Assembly: GCA_030710605.1 (NCBI GenBank)
Contig: CP092863.1
Coordinates: 106,440,099 to 106,504,098 of the forward strand
DNA from: Cordylochernes scorpioides
Lineage: Eukaryota; Arthropoda; Arachnida; Pseudoscorpiones; Chernetidae
Reading direction: 5' to 3'
Length of the DNA: 64,000 nucleotides
The number at the start of each line of letters is the position of its first letter. The first letter of the stretch is position 1. The notes beneath the pieces are model-generated. The model worked only from the letters and a program-made list of their open reading frames with translations. It made no database searches and was not told the origin of the DNA. Positions 1 through 11,163 of the stretch are shown in pieces. A program made the translations under genes and the position numbers.

Positions 1-2826
1 ATTATGTCGGATGTTAGCAGTTTCAGCGAAGTGAACTGCCTTGATGTAGCAGGATTGTCTTGTGTAGACCAGTCTACAGAGACAGATGATCTACCAGGAT
101 TGAGGTATGCAGCGCAGCTGGAAGGACAACTAGAAACTTTACAACAGCAAGTTGAAGTGTTGATGAGAGAAAAACTTCAGCTACAGACTGAAATGTCACT
201 CCGGGCAGCACAGCTTCATCGCCAGACTGAGCAGTCTAAAAACGCCACTCAGAATTGCGATCATCTCCAAACACAACTGGAAGCAAAAGAAAAAGAACTA
301 CGTCAATGGTCTGCTGTTATCAGTGATTACCAAACCGCAGTAGATTCAAAATCTGCGGAAATCAAATCTCTACAGGAGGATCTAGCTGAAGCAGAATTTG
401 GAACGGAGAAAATGAGAATGTCACTGGAAGAGATGAAGATGGAATGCCGTACCAAAGATGCATCCAACGTGGGTCTGAAAGAGAAAATAGCAGAACTCCA
501 TGTTGAAGTGCAGACAGCTCTTCAGGGTAAAGTCCAGATGGAGAATGAGATGAAAGCAGCAAGGGCTGAGCTCACCACGGCACAGCGTTCAAGAACATGG
601 TACCAGGATCAGCTACATCAAGCCCATGAAACAGCCAACAGGGCTCATCAGGAGCTCATCGCCAGTCAGACCACCCAACTACAACTCTCACAGCAGTGTG
701 ACCAGCTCTCTAGAGAAAAAGATCAGCTATCTAGAGATCTAGCTTCAACCCAAAGACAAGCTCTTTCTGAAAAGGAAGCGCTCCTTAGACAGCTAGAGAA
801 CATTGAGGCTGATCTTCTAGAGAGAGAATCTCTGGCGGAACAGCTGAAGAAAGACACCAGCAATGACCTGGAGCTGAAAGATAGGTTAGCCAAGCTGGAA
901 GAAGAACAAGTCAAGGCATCCCAGCTGAGTCACAAGAACGCCGATATGGAAATGGAGATTCAAAACCTCCAACGGAACCTTGCAGAAACGCAGCAGCTCC
1001 TGCAGAGCAGAGAACAGGAAAGGAGCGACCTTATCATGAAGGTCACCGTTCTCCAGAAAAGCTCCATGGAGAAAGATCTTTCAATGACTTCAATGGAAAA
1101 AGAAATAAAACTCCTCAGGCAAAACCTTCAGCATTCCAACTCCGAGATCAAAGCCAAAGATGACCAGCTCCATACCCTGAGAAACGAAAAATCCGCTATT
1201 GAAGTTGCTTTAGCCTCCGCTAATGAAGAAAAGAGAATTGTCAACCAGGATATCAGAGAATTACAGAACAACATCCACCTGGTAAATGCCAACGTCAAAC
1301 AGATGAAGAACGACCTCCTGAATAAATCCTCCATGGTAGAACTACTCACCAAGGAAAAAGAAAGGCTGACTGAAAATTTACAGAACATGGAAGAACAGAT
1401 GACAGCCCAGAGGATTAATTTCGAAGCCACCACATCAGAAGGCAACCAAAACTACAGAATGCAACTCACCGATTTTAAAAGCAAGAATAGTGAACTGGAA
1501 AAAATCATTGATGTCCTTAAACAAGATCTCAAACAAACCCAAAAACATTTTGGTGAGCAAGAAAATAAGATCCAAGCTCTAGTCAAAGAAAATGAACATC
1601 TGAAATTGAAGTTGAATCAATCCAGTAACGAACCTTCCAACGAAACCATCCAAAAACTTGAGATGGATTTACAACAAGCACTAAGGAAACAGAGAGCTTA
1701 TAAGTCAAATGTCAAGATTCTCACCAGGAAGTTGGGAACAAAGCTGAGACCCTTGAAAGACGCTGCAATCCAGGCAGAACTCTTTTCCGAGAAGGATTAT
1801 GAAGCCTTGCAGACGGAATCAGATCAACTAAAGAAACAGCTGGAGGAAGTTCAACAATCCATTATCACCATGGAGAAAGACCAGGGTAGATTCCTCTCAA
1901 GCACCAGCAGCTCAGAGCAGATGCTTAAAGAAGTCCAAGATCAGTTATCCAGCAAAGATGCCCAAGTCAGTCTTTTATCTGAAGAGCTTCAAGCCAAAGA
2001 GGAACAATGGCAAAAAGAAAATGAGAAACTAAAGCAGACTGTGACCCAACAAGAAACCGAACTTAATAAGGACAGAACCGTACTGAAAGAATTGAGATCT
2101 CAAATCTTCCAGGAGAAACGAACAGTCACCCAGCTAAAGAGACAACTTTCTAATTTGAAAAATGGTCTTCAGCAATCAAACGAAAGTGCTGATAACAAGG
2201 TGAAAGAAATTTCAAGGTTGGAAGCCGAACTATCTCTAAAGAGACAGGCAGAGTTGAAACACCGTTCAGAAATGGAGGCTCTACAAAGCGAGATCCGTAC
2301 GCAACAGAATCTGGTTCATCAGTTGGAAGAAGAGTTATCAGATACCAAAGCCAGACAACCTGCTCTAGCTGAACAGATCAAGACTCTCGGATGGCATCTG
2401 AGAGAAAGAACACAGCAACTTGAAAGCTCCCAGCAACAAGTCGAACAATGCAAACAACATTTGGAAGAGGAACTTACAGAATGGAAGAAACAGGTAGTGC
2501 ATTTACAAAACGAACTGGCATCTCTAAGACAGGTAGCAGATACAGACCGAAGAGAGAAACACTACTACAAATCACGTTCAGGTGAACTGAGACAAGCGTT
2601 GAAAACATTACTCCAACAGTCTCGTCAAGACAAAGACATCTTGAATCTAAGTCCTGCACCGTTTGACAAGAGTTCAATCCATTCTTTGCTTGAACAGAGC
2701 TCATTGGTACCGGAAGTAAGACCATTATGCAATGTTCAAGCTTGTCTTAATTCTCTCAAACAGGAACTACAAGAACTACACAGTAAACTACAACCTACAC
2801 CATCTCCCACAACAGAGGCAAGCTAA
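1..2826 (+). CDS. GOLGA3: Golgin-160 (GOLGA3)-like coiled-coil protein, C-terminal exon, 5' end open
   Basis: The reading frame from the ATG at position 4 gives 940 residues and ends at TAA 2824-2826. It is almost wholly coiled coil rich in Glu, Lys, Gln and Leu, with no membrane segment. From memory of the family, it follows the order of golgin-160 blocks: RTWYQDQL near residue 200, KQRAYKSNVKILTRKL near 565, LGWHLRERTQQLESSQQQ near 800, LRQALKTLLQQ near 860, and a C-terminal VQACLNSLKQELQELHSKL matching the golgin-160 end. Golgin-160 is a peripheral cytosolic-face Golgi coiled-coil protein. The human protein is about 1,500 residues, so the N-terminal third probably lies in exons left of the window. 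The ATG at 4 may be internal, because the three bases before it are also open. No intron is seen inside 2.8 kb. The nearest alternative is another long coiled-coil golgin. Confidence 0.75.
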   Translation: MMSDVSSFSEVNCLDVAGLSCVDQSTETDDLPGLRYAAQLEGQLETLQQQVEVLMREKLQLQTEMSLRAAQLHRQTEQSKNATQNCDHLQTQLEAKEKELRQWSAVISDYQTAVDSKSAEIKSLQEDLAEAEFGTEKMRMSLEEMKMECRTKDASNVGLKEKIAELHVEVQTALQGKVQMENEMKAARAELTTAQRSRTWYQDQLHQAHETANRAHQELIASQTTQLQLSQQCDQLSREKDQLSRDLASTQRQALSEKEALLRQLENIEADLLERESLAEQLKKDTSNDLELKDRLAKLEEEQVKASQLSHKNADMEMEIQNLQRNLAETQQLLQSREQERSDLIMKVTVLQKSSMEKDLSMTSMEKEIKLLRQNLQHSNSEIKAKDDQLHTLRNEKSAIEVALASANEEKRIVNQDIRELQNNIHLVNANVKQMKNDLLNKSSMVELLTKEKERLTENLQNMEEQMTAQRINFEATTSEGNQNYRMQLTDFKSKNSELEKIIDVLKQDLKQTQKHFGEQENKIQALVKENEHLKLKLNQSSNEPSNETIQKLEMDLQQALRKQRAYKSNVKILTRKLGTKLRPLKDAAIQAELFSEKDYEALQTESDQLKKQLEEVQQSIITMEKDQGRFLSSTSSSEQMLKEVQDQLSSKDAQVSLLSEELQAKEEQWQKENEKLKQTVTQQETELNKDRTVLKELRSQIFQEKRTVTQLKRQLSNLKNGLQQSNESADNKVKEISRLEAELSLKRQAELKHRSEMEALQSEIRTQQNLVHQLEEELSDTKARQPALAEQIKTLGWHLRERTQQLESSQQQVEQCKQHLEEELTEWKKQVVHLQNELASLRQVADTDRREKHYYKSRSGELRQALKTLLQQSRQDKDILNLSPAPFDKSSIHSLLEQSSLVPEVRPLCNVQACLNSLKQELQELHSKLQPTPSPTTEAS

Positions 2827-4030
2827 CCCTGAACTACAGATTTCTAGCATGTTATCTACACCAGAACATGACACTGTCTACAGTATAGGTCTCCCAACAC
2901 AGTCAAAGGTAAAACAGTAAGTCTGTTATATTCATTTTTATAACAAAGCAAAAACTTTTAATGGCAAACCTATTTTACTTTCTAGTTTACCCCCAGAAAT
3001 TTTGATAAATCAATTATTTTATTTATTTTGAAGAAAAATAAGTTTTTTTATATAAATTGATATATATATATATTTAAAAAGATATATTTGATATACAAGT
3101 GCAATTGATAAAAAAAAATAATAATATTTCTTTTTTTTCCTTGAAATTTCATTTTATATATAATAATATTATTATTATTATCAATGACTAAAGTTAAAAT
3201 TCCCTGGTCACACTGGTGCTTGAAATATTTTATTTGGTAATGTCGGGAATTTTTTTTTTTTTTCTTTTTAAATTTAGTCTTCCATTCCATTATAATTATA
3301 TATATAATTTTTTTGTTATTTTGTAAAAAATTTTTAGATTTAATTTTTTTTTTTTTTTTTCAAAATTTTTTATTCAAAGTTTTTATCATTGTTGTTATTG
3401 AATACTTTTTTTTCATTCCTTATTTAAATTATTATTTTTTAATGCGATTATTGGAATTTTATAATTTTTTTATATAATCACAAGGTAACAAAACTAAATC
3501 CAAATAAGTAAATTACTTTCTGACTGAAATGTACCCTAAATTATTGGTTAGAAACTCATTTAAGTGGACCCTCAGCTAGACCTATTCACTGTTAAAAACA
3601 AAACTTAGTTCCATTTCTAAATCAATCTAACCACACTCTTGGAGACAAAACTTAAGGAAGTTGTACCTTTCACAATGTATATCAGGATTCAGACAATAAC
3701 TGAAAGATACACTCATGGAGAAAACTTAAGGAAATTGTACTTTTCACCATGTATATCAGGATTCAGACAATAACTCTGAAATTTATTACAGTGACGATGA
3801 TAAAAAACAATTTGGATTATAGATTATAAACACAAGGTAATAAGACCAATTTATTTATTTGGATTTGGTCTTATTACCTTGTGTATATTACAGTGACTTT
3901 TATTGAAGACACAAGAGATAACCAAGTGTGAACAACCTCTGTCTCCTTAAAAAAAAAGAAGATAACCGGCGACATCAAAGACTTTCACTTTCTTAAGTTT
4001 TGTCCATGAGTGTAAACCTAACCTAAATTA
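2827..4030. other. AT-rich 3' flank of the golgin gene, no gene seen
   Basis: After the stop the sequence soon becomes AT-rich with runs of T and (TA)n. A second frame stays open to 2920 (see findings). Around 3640-3800 a unit of about 65 bp is repeated, containing the phrase TATATCAGGATTCAGACAAT. A small inverted pair of the foldback family lies at 3820-3890. No coding region is evident. Confidence 0.5.
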
Positions 4031-4035
4031 ATTTA

Positions 4036-4665
4036 ACACAGTACAGTAGAACTACCTCCCTGTAAAGGACAACACATAATTACATAGCCAGTGTCCTTTA
4101 GAGAGAGTTTTCCTCTTACCGGAGAGTTGCTACAGTAGAACTACCTCCCTGTAAAGGACAACACCTAATTGCAGAGCCAAAGTGTCCTTTAGAGAGAGTT
4201 TTCCTCTTACCGGAGAGTTGCTACAGTAGAACTACCTCCCTGTAAAGGACAACACCTAATTACATAGCCAGTGTCCTTTAGAGAGAGTTTTCCTCTTACC
4301 GGAGAGTTGCTACAGTAGAACTACCTCCCTGTAAAGGACAACACCTAATTGCAGAGCCAAAGTGTCCTTTAGAGAGAGTTGTCATCTTACCGGAGAGTTG
4401 CTACAGTAGAACTACCTCCATGTAAAGGACAACACCTAATTGCAGAGCCAAAGTGTCCTTTAGGGAGAGTTGTCCTTTTACCGGAGAGTTGCTACAGTAG
4501 AACTACCTCCATGTAAAGGACAACACCTAATTACAGAGCCAAAGTGTCCTTTAGGGAGATGTGTTCTCTTACCGGATAGTTGCTAAATACTAAAAATGGT
4601 AATTTTGTAAATGAAAACTGTCCTTTGTAGAGAGGTGTCCTCTAAAGAGAGGTTCTACTGTATAT
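4036..4665. repeat. Expanded pogo-like MITE, about six tandem units
   Basis: A unit of about 91 bp starting CAGTAGAACTACCTCC and containing TAAAGGACAACACC, GTCCTTTAG and CTTACCGGAGAGTTGCTA is repeated about six times. The block ends with TAGAGAGGTGTCCTC and GAGAGGTTCTACTG, the inverted counterpart of the head. The CAGTAGAAC / GTTCTACTG ends flanked by TA are typical of pogo/Tigger-type MITEs. The 5' half has been amplified in tandem while the 3' half is single. There is no coding capacity. Confidence 0.75.
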
Positions 4666-5324
4666 TGATATATTTGGCAGCACCTTGCCACCATTGGTCC
4701 GCAGAATTGAGTATCTCGCTAAATTATTTATTTGGTCTTATTACCTTGTGATTCAAATCCATAATCCAAAAATGAAATCTAATAATTCTTTTTCTTTAAA
4801 TTTTGACTAAAAAAGTATATTTTTTAAAAATTATTTTTATTTTTTTATAAAGTCATGTAGTAAAATGAGGAAAGACAAACTTCAGAATAACAAAAGCAAT
4901 TTATTTAATCTAAAAACTAAATGTATAAAATTACAGAAAAACAATTAGTGGATTTTTCTCTGTTTAAATTTTATTTTTTTAATCAAATTTAAAGGGTTTT
5001 TGGTGCAACCATTATTTAGATATTATATTTTCTTGTTTGTAAAAAAAGTGAAAAAATTAACATTATTAATTTTTATATATTTTTTCTTAATTAGTTTAGC
5101 TAAGTACAGTTATTATTTATCCTAAAAAAATGGTAATTGCTGAAATTGAGGACTTTTAGATCTCAATTCAATGAATTAAATCTCTAAATATAAAAAATCA
5201 AAAGAATTAAGGCAACAATATGTCGTATGCTAGTCTTCTTAACATTTTTTAATTATATTTGCATAACTAATTCTTGGGGCATTTTAGATCACCAAAGAAA
5301 CTTAATTGCATATTATTGATAAGA

Positions 5325-5453
5325 CACAATTTGGATTATAGATTATAAACACAAGATAATAAGACCAAATCCAAATAAAATGTGTACAGTAATTACACAC
5401 TATTTATTTATTTGGATTTAGTCTTATTACCTTGTGTTTAATTGCATATTGTT
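5325..5453 (-). mobile_element. Foldback element (family F1) with target-site duplication
   Basis: Inverted arms carry ACACAAGATAATAAGACC on one side and the complement GGTCTTATTACCTTGTG-like sequence on the other. One end carries the longer tail GATAAGACACAATTTGG; the other stops at CCTTGTGTTT. The flanks share AATTGCATATT, an apparent duplication of at least 11 bp. The tail end defines the minus orientation. No ORF. Confidence 0.65.
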
Positions 5454-5679
5454 TCAACTAAATGCGTTGTGTATGTGATTTTTTTTGCGGGTCTGAGTCA
5501 AAAAATCTTAATGATAAAATATTTATATTCTTAAATATCCGTTCCGTTATCAGGACGACTCTAAAACCAGATTATATTTTTATTCTTTGCGGTATAGCTG
5601 ACCCTACTCAGACAAAAGGCCAATAGACTGAAATGTGATTGGTTTCTCAATTTATCAAAAATAGGTATTTGGCCAATAC

Positions 5680-6016
5680 AGTAAAACCTCCCTGTAAAGG
5701 ACACTTAATTGCAGAGCAAACATGACCTTTAAGGAGAGGTGTCCTCTTACCGGAGAGTTGATAAATAGTAAAAATGGTTATTTTGCTAATGAAAACTGTC
5801 CTTTGTGGAAACTGACCTTCATAGAGAGGTATCCTCTAGCTTGAGTATCCTCTCATGGAGGTACTACTATTTTGGTGATGAAAACTGTCCTTCATAGAGA
5901 GGTATCCTTTAGCATGAGTGTCCTCTCGTGGAAGTTCTACTGTTTTGGTGATGAAAACTGTCCTTTATAGAAAGATGTCCTCTAACCAGCGTATCCTCTC
6001 ATGAAGGTTCTATTGC
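5680..6016. repeat. Pogo-like MITE with internal repetition
   Basis: It starts CAGTAAAACCTCCCTGTAAA and ends near GAAGGTTCTATTG. The inner phrase ATGAAAACTGTCCTT appears three times with diverged spacing. It belongs to the same family as the unit at 4036-4665 and has no coding capacity. Confidence 0.65.
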
Positions 6017-6310
6017 ATTTTTATAATTGCCCCTATTTACATATCAAAAATTATATTGAATAGTATTAAATGGCTAAAGTTACATAAACATATATTCATA
6101 TATGATTTTTTTTAATTTCATTTTTATAAAATTTGCATAACTTTATAAATCACTATGGAAGTATTCTTGCATTATAACACTCTATTTTCTTCTCCATATT
6201 GTGTCTTTGGAGAGATGCTACATTTTCATCCATTGGTGTTGTTAACAACTAGAAAAATATTAGAATTTTTTTTTTTTTTTTCAAATCGAAAAATGTTTAG
6301 TGATTCTAAA

Positions 6311-6904
6311 TGATCTTCTTCTTTCTTATCTCCACTCAATCATATTAAGGTATCAAGTTTGTAAAGCTTGTTGATGGTGTCTGTCGGGGATGAGTAGAGC
6401 TCATCAATGGATGAGTCAATACAGTCAATAATGTGTTTTGGGGTTGCAGGTTGACAGTACATAGTGGGAAAACCTTGCAACCATTCTGAAAAGTCATTGT
6501 CCGTAGATGACCAGACTTAAGTCTGGAAATCAATTTTTTTTATGTAAAATTGAAAGTAATGAATTAAAATTTAAAAGTTGCTTAAAATAAATCATATTAT
6601 ATTTTAATTACTCGAATCATATTTTCTAAACTTATTTGTGTTTTTTTTTTTCTTAATATCTTATTTTTTAAAGACTCTTGTTCTCTTGGGAGGCCAAACT
6701 TGTCCCTCCTGCTCTGTACCAGTCACGTGCAGCATTAGATTTCCATTCCTGCAGGCATTGGGTTTTGATGGTACGGAGGAGGTCTCTTTCGTCTAGTTGG
6801 GTGGTGGATTTTCTGGCTTCAGGTTGGCCAAGAGCTCCAGCCTTTGCCAGAGAGTCTGCCAGCTCATTACCAGGAATTCCAACGTGAGCTGGAAGCAATT
6901 GCAC
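6311..6904 (-). pseudogene. LINE 3' fragment: RNase H end plus C-terminal Cys region, interrupted
   Basis: The minus strand 6904-6668 reads PAHVGIPGNELADSLAKAGA, the conserved end of a retroelement RNase H domain with the catalytic D of NELAD. It continues through KSNAARDWYRAGG. After an AT-rich interruption (about 6534-6667), the frame resumes with ISRLKSGHLRTMTF, a Cys-bearing segment (FPLCTVN), and a 3' tail ending TGGAGATAAGAAAGAAGAAG. This is the 3' end of an RNase H-bearing non-LTR retrotransposon common in arthropods. The copy lacks the reverse transcriptase and is broken. Related 3' ends recur across the window. Confidence 0.75.
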
Positions 6905-6987
6905 TGTGACAAAGCTGTTGGCTGGGAGATTCTAAATGATAAGATGTTTAGTATAATACAATATAATACACTGCGGCCTGTGATTGT

Positions 6988-7181
6988 AAAACGACACTTG
7001 AAGTTACACCGCATGAGTTTCTTTTCAAGATCCTTTTTGGATGAGGTATGAAAGGGTGAATTATGAAGAGTAATGATGAACAGAAAAATAAAGGATAGAA
7101 ATAGTCGATATTTCACCTTGAAATAAAATTTCGATTTTCGTTGAAAAGAAACTCATGCGGTGTAACTTCAAGTGTCGTTTT
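6988..7181. mobile_element. Small element with 41-bp perfect terminal inverted repeats
   Basis: Positions 6988-7028 and 7141-7181 are exact inverted copies beginning AAAACGACACTTGAAGTTAC. The 112 bp between them code for nothing recognisable. A diverged relative lacking clear ends lies at about 19170-19350. Perfect arms suggest recent movement or gene conversion. The superfamily is not assigned. Confidence 0.7.
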
Positions 7182-7211
7182 AAAATGTTTAGTGTTTATA
7201 TTTTTTAACTC

Positions 7212-7420
7212 CTTGGTAATATACATAAGGCACAATAGATAGATTATAAACACAAGGTAATAAGGCCAAATCTAAATAAATAGTATGTCACTTTATCGTA
7301 ACAGCTTTGTTACCATCAATAGATTCAGTACATTTGTCTGATGATGGTCGAATGATCTGTCAATGGACTGAAACGTCATTATTTAATTAATTAGATTTGG
7401 TCGTATTACCTTGTGTTGTT
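7212..7420. repeat. Foldback element F1 copy
   Basis: It carries AACACAAGGTAATAAGGCC, a central region with GTTACCATCAATAG and CATTTGTCTGATGATGG, and the inverted end GGTCGTATTACCTTGTG. The arms are partly decayed. Confidence 0.6.
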
Positions 7421-7558
7421 AATATACAATATAACGTCTTTAATTCAACCGACTCTATTATAACAAATTTTTCAATCACAACCTATTTACTTTAACCGAC
7501 TATAATTCAACACCAACTTGAACCAATTATAATTTCACACACCTACCTTATATATATA

Positions 7559-7735
7559 CAGTTAAACCTGTCTATAGCGGCCCCTTTAAATAGTGCCTCC
7601 CTCTCTATAGTGCCCGATTTTAAATACGTAGTATGATGCGATTTACATTAAAAGTGACCTGTCTATAGCACCCCCTCTCTATAGCACCCTATTTTGGTGA
7701 GTCCCAAGAGGGGGCGCTATAGACAGGTTTAACTG
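7559..7735. mobile_element. Pogo-like MITE family B, full length
   Basis: The termini CAGTTAAACCTGTCTATAGC and its complement (GCTATAGACAGGTTTAACTG) are about 24 bp long and are flanked by TA on both sides. A TA duplication and CAGT termini fit pogo/Tigger-type non-autonomous elements. It is 177 bp and non-coding. Confidence 0.8.
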
Positions 7736-7924
7736 TATTTAGTTTATTTATTTGAATTAGAATATTTCCTTTATGTATGACCTAAATATTCTCTCATGAG
7801 AGATTGTCTAAAAACCTGGTCTCTCCTGGAGGTTTTCTCTTATCATAGATTGGGTTTAGAAATACTTCTCATGACAGAGTCTCTGATAAAAGACCACCTC
7901 CTGGAAAGACCCTATCTCCATGGA

Positions 7925-8112
7925 AGACTATTATACATAAACCCTCTCTGTAAAGGACAACACCTAATTTCAGAGCCAATCTCTCTTAGAGAGAGAGGCG
8001 TCCTTTTACTGGAGAGTTACTAAATAGTAAAAAAAGTAATTTTGCAAATGAAAACTGTCCTTTATAGAGGTTTATCTCTAGAGCGAGTGTCCTTTCATAG
8101 AGGTTCTACTGC
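7925..8112. repeat. Pogo-like MITE family A copy
   Basis: It contains CTGTAAAGGACAACACCTAA, CTGGAGAGTTACTAAATAG, ATGAAAACTGTCCTTTATAG and a right end CATAGAGGTTCTACTG. The left end is diverged. Confidence 0.65.
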
Positions 8113-8344
8113 ATAATAATATATTATATATACAATAGAACATATTTGTGGTTCAATATTTACCATAATTCATAACACCAGCTTTAATTCAACAGAAAAT
8201 TCGGATCCCATGGGGTATTGAATTAAAGAACTTGAAGTAGGACAGTATATATGTATTTAATTGAAATACATGACAGAATCTCTGATAAGAGACCACCTCC
8301 TGGAAAAACCATATCTCCATGAAAATCTATTATATAATAATATA

Positions 8345-8505
8345 CAGTTAAACCTGTCTCTAGCGCCCTCTTTAAATAGCACCTTCCTCTCTATAGCGCC
8401 AGATTTTAAACATTAAAATGTAAACATTTTACATTAAAATTGACCTGTCTATAGCACCCTATTTTGGTGAGTCCCAAGAGGGGGCGTTATAGACAGGTTT
8501 AACTG
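8345..8505. mobile_element. Pogo-like MITE family B copy
   Basis: It has CAGTTAAACCTGTCTCTAGC at one end, GACAGGTTTAACTG at the other, and a TA flank on each side. It is slightly shorter than the copy at 7559. Confidence 0.8.
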
Positions 8506-8919
8506 TATGTACAAGAGAGATAGAGAACATCTTTGGTTCAGCATTTATTATAATCCACAACAACTTTCAATTCAACATCAATTCTGATCCCTTGGTGTAT
8601 TGAATTAAAGAAATTGAAGTAGGACTGTGTGTATTTAATTTGAATATTCAATAAGTGGGAATATTTGCATATTGCCTATATATATAAAGCTGTCCCAAAA
8701 ATTTGTGTTTTTATGAAAACTTTGTTTTTCATATTACTTGGCGAATAATATTATTATGGTGAATACAAATTGAAGTAGGACTGTTTATATTTAATTTGAA
8801 TATTCAATAAGTGTGAATATTTGCATATTTCCTATATATATAAGGTTGTCCCAAAAGTTTGTTTTTATTAAAATGTTTTTCTTATTACTTGCCGAATAAT
8901 ATTATTACAGTGAATACAT

Positions 8920-9041
8920 CTTCTTCTTTCTTATCTTCACTCAATCATATTAGGGTATCAAGCTTGTAAAGCTTGTTGATGGTGTCTGCTGGGGAAGAGT
9001 AGAGCTCATCAATGGATGAGTCAATACAGTCAATAATGTGT
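8920..9041 (-). pseudogene. LINE 3' end fragment (RNase H LINE, AAGAAG tail)
   Basis: The minus strand carries the family C-terminus (reading like [19 protein letters not shown] on intact copies) and the tail AGATAAGAAAGAAGAAG. It is short and lacks other domains. Confidence 0.65.
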
Positions 9042-9347
9042 TCAGTGAATACATAATTATACATAATACAATTACTTTATATATAATACAAGGACATTAT
9101 ACATAACGGCGAATAAAATTGGTATTTCAATTTTTTGCAAGTATTTATGAACTTTTGAGACAACCTTCTATTCCAAAATTGTATATTATCTATAGAAAAA
9201 ATATATAATTGTGATATTATAAAAGCCTTAAGCACAGACTTCTTTTTATTTGTTTATCTTTTTAGTTTTTTTTTTTTTGTTGTTATTTGAAATATTTCTT
9301 AATTGATTTCAATATATTTTTATAAATCATTCCTTTTGTTTATTATA

Positions 9348-9475
9348 CAGTTAAACCTGTCTATAGCGCCCGATTTTAAACATTAAAATGTAAACATTTT
9401 ACATTAAAAGTGACTTGTCTATAGCACCCTATTTTGGTGAGTCCCAAGAGGGGACGCTATAGACAGGTTTAACTG
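9348..9475. mobile_element. Pogo-like MITE family B, internally deleted copy
   Basis: The ends CAGTTAAACCTGTCTATAGC and GACAGGTTTAACTG with TA flanks are intact. The interior is about 50 bp shorter than the copy at 7559. Confidence 0.8.
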
Positions 9476-9856
9476 TATATTTATTTTTTAAAGAATTTTA
9501 TTTATAAAAGTCTATGCAAAAAAAATGGTCCTCAATAAATTTTTTAGATTGATTATTAATCCCAATAATTTATGATAATTATTGACAATGTTTATAATAT
9601 TTATATATAGAGATATTGCTTATATGTAAATAGAGAGAAATTTTGAAGCCTAGAAAAATAGAGAAATGTATATTTTTTGCCTAATGCCTTAATTTTTGCC
9701 TTCCATTGTATATATATATAAGTAGATGATATTTATCCTTGATTATTATTATTATTAATTATCACTATGAAAACTATATAATAGCATTTATTCTCTATAT
9801 TTTACTACATATATATATATATATTAGAAGAGAAAATTGCTATAAAGTATGAAATA

Positions 9857-10910
9857 TAAACAGTAGCAATATGCGTTCCTGTATTCATGTTATGTGCAAG
9901 CTTTTGGATCTTTATAATCTTTCTACAGGCATAGCTTTAAGTTGAGATAATAAGAATATATAAATATACAATATTATTTACATATATGTGTTAATATATG
10001 TACATACGTTAAATATGTACTATATATATATATTTTTTAAATGCATATATTGGATTTATAATAATTTTAATGTTCCAATATTTCGAGGGGCAACTCACCT
10101 CTCTTTATCGAGGATGTTTGTGTTTTTCACTAGAACATGCGCGCACGCGTACACCACTCTCGTTCTACAAGGCCAATGAAAGAATTGTGTCTTTGATTTA
10201 AATATTACATTCAGTATATATACAGCTAACAATTATATTTAATATTACAGATCAATACCATTATTATTATTTTGTCCACACATTGTGTGTGAAAGAGAGA
10301 TTTATATACAACAGTGTAAATAATTGTGTGTATACATATTAATTCTATAAATTAATGATAAAATTTTAAAAGAAAAATAAACGAGTAAATTAAAAGTATA
10401 TACATTGTTATTTACAAGCATTTAGGATATGAATTCTTTATAAATTTCTGGAAAATATATATATGTCATAATATATACTCTTCAAGGAATAATAAAGCCA
10501 ACCTACAGACAACCCAGAGAGAGACGGAAATGTATAGTCCGGTTACTTAAGATACCAGTGACATTCCAAGGGGCGACCCCTGGGGTCCGTCAGTTAACAT
10601 CTCGGGACTTCTAAGACAGTTGGGGATTGTGTGTGACACGAACGGCCGCCCGGCTTTGCTGGTCCTGTCTCTCTCTCTCTCTGGTTGCCTGGGTTCCTCT
10701 TCCAACTTGTGGTGTGATTATTTCTCTTCCCACCTTATTATACCACATATATATATTACATATGTATATATGTAAATATAATTGTATATTTACATATCCT
10801 TATTTTCTCAACCTATAGCTATGCCTGTAGAAAGATTATAAAGATCCGAAAGCTTGCAATTTGCATGAATAAAGAAACGCATTGCTACTGTTTATAATAT
10901 GATTTTATAT
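9857..10910. repeat. Large foldback: inverted arms around a solo LTR
   Basis: Left arm 9857-9955 and right arm 10803-10910 are inverted copies sharing AAACAGTAGCAAT, CAAGCTTT-GGATCTTTAT and CTTTCTACAGGCATAGCT. About 850 bp of AT-rich sequence between them includes the solo LTR at 10464-10760. The GAAAGCTTGCAAT motif near the arm tip resembles ends often seen in Penelope-like elements, but this is only a resemblance. Confidence 0.6.
10464..10760 (-). mobile_element. Solo LTR, related to the LTRs at 13.9 and 16.4 kb
   Basis: On the minus strand it starts TGTAATATA and ends TATTATGACA, as the paired LTRs do. It shares GGAATAATAAAG-type sequence near the end, the GAGAGAGACG segment and the start region, but is clearly diverged. 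There is no second LTR or internal region, so it is a solo LTR older than the 13.9 kb insertion. Confidence 0.65.
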
Positions 10911-11163
10911 ATATTATTATTATTATTTGTTTATTATATAATTTTTGGTGTGTGTGAAATATTTTGTCTTTAGTATTCCCATCATATTCCTTTTTTTTTT
11001 TTTTCAGAATGTTAAAATTTATTATTTTTGTGTGTGTATGTGTGTTTTATTTTTTTTTTTTTCATCTTACAGTTTTATATCAATTAGGTGATGATATATG
11101 TTGCTATATTGTGTTATATTAAAAAATGTTTTTAAAAAAAGATTTTGTTAACTGTTTTAGATG

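Noticed and set aside
1..3. Promoter or 5' UTR of the golgin gene
   Set aside because: Only three bases precede the first ATG, so nothing can be said about its start or regulation.
4036..4665. CRISPR-like array of six repeats
   Set aside because: There are no unique spacers; the whole unit repeats and has pogo-like ends, in a eukaryotic genome.
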